12,432 nt of DNA from Methanosarcinaceae archaeon (GTDB lineage Archaea > Halobacteriota > Methanosarcinia > Methanosarcinales > Methanosarcinaceae): positions 1 to 12,432 of the forward strand of contig DQIO01000273.1 in the NCBI GenBank assembly GCA_020793555.1, written 5' to 3'. Both the position numbers and the translations under genes were made by a program. Positions 11,976 through 12,432 of the stretch are shown piece after piece. The notes beneath the pieces are model-generated. The model had not been told where the DNA came from and searched no databases. It saw only the letters and a program-made list of their open reading frames with translations. Numbering within the stretch: the stretch's first letter is position 1; each line of letters opens with the position of its first letter.

Positions 11976-12432
11976 CTCAAGAACGAAACCAAATTCTCAG
12001 TGAAAAACTTTCTAAGTTTGATGATGTGTTAATTCAAGACAGTACCATAGTCAGACTCCATGAAACACTGTCTTAAAAATGGCCTGCAACACGATCCAGA
12101 AAAGTGACTGCCGGAGTTAAATTTGGTTTGTTAATAAGTGCAATAAGTGATGGTCCAAAACGTATTGGACTTTTTGCAGAAAGTACAAATGAGTTGAAAA
12201 CGCTACGCATAGGGCCATGGATAAAGAATAGGATTCTTCTTATTGACCTTGGATTCTATAAATACCAGCTTTTCGCAAGAATAGACGAGAATGGTGGTTA
12301 TTTTGTATCACGATTGAAAGGGAATGCTGATCCTCTCATTGTTAGTGTAAACCGCACTTGTAAAGGTCGTAGTGTCATGTCAACAACACAATGTCGCGGA
12401 ACAGAAGGAGTTAAGACATATGCAAAAAACGA
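11972..12432 (+). pseudogene. Decayed IS4-type transposase fragment, runs off the window
   Basis: The frame has no start and opens after a TAG at 11969-11971. It encodes QILSEKLSKFDDVLIQDSTI, then VRLHETLS, a TAA at 12074-12076, and continues in the same frame: KWPATRSRKVTAGVKFGLLI, then SAISDGPKRIGLFAES, RIGPWIKNRILLIDLGFYKY, QLFARIDENGGYFVSRLKG. The DDE residues visible are Asp in LIQDST (codon 12038-12040) and Asp in LLIDLGFY (codon 12245-12247); the Glu would lie beyond the window. This fits an IS4-type transposase common in Methanosarcinales and unrelated in sequence to the one at 8872-10302. The N-terminal part is missing and one stop interrupts the domain, so it is a dead copy. From about 12375 the sequence (SVMSTTQCRGTEGV) looks less like the family, and a second break is possible. 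Confidence 0.7.

Overview
The window looks archaeal, most likely from a methanogen or methanotroph of the Methanosarcinales type. Several signals support this: a DUF373 membrane protein, an MTA/MTI phosphorylase with a 6-oxopurine-type pocket, the 3' end of an archaeal mptE-like (DUF115) gene, GGTGAT/GAGGT ribosome sites, TATA-box promoters, a membrane-anchored winged-helix regulator, and a multihaem cytochrome c. The order is inferred, not proven.

Layout. (1) Bases 1-146 are the 3' end of an mptE-like gene. (2) Bases ~150-6635 form an AT-rich accessory island of exported and membrane proteins. On the left are a metzincin protease and a possible protease-inhibitor-like partner (+ strand), then a broken copy of the protease signal-peptide region. 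In the middle, on the - strand, are a small exported protein gene interrupted by a stop codon and a membrane-anchored double winged-helix regulator. On the right is a four-gene + strand run (exported protein, two single-pass membrane proteins, one PLDc_N-type protein) that ends in a fragment of a trypsin-like protease. (3) At 6636-6772 the mptE 3' end is repeated (about 94% identical to 13-149). The island is therefore bracketed by direct repeats of a core gene's end. (4) Core genes follow: DUF373 protein and MTI/MTA phosphorylase. (5) An intact DDE transposase (- strand) sits downstream. (6) A 316-residue cytochrome with 12 CxxCH motifs plus one CxxxCH lies on the - strand with its own TATA box. 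(7) The right end is decayed: a probable GxxExxY-type remnant, a 195-215 bp nested inverted repeat, and a broken IS4-like transposase.

The most notable structure is in the island. One 32-bp promoter block, ending in a TATA box, occurs three times: before the metzincin, before the exported-protein/regulator pair, and before the four-gene run. Two of the copies are followed by a related ~130-nt 5' leader. Each leader begins, near the predicted transcript start, with a hairpin whose paired bases co-vary, followed by a small UGCC-YGAA-GGCA hairpin. My reading is that a membrane-anchored one-component regulator and its exported partner control themselves and two neighbouring exported-protein operons. 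The shared promoter and leader are visible in the sequence; the regulatory link is inference.
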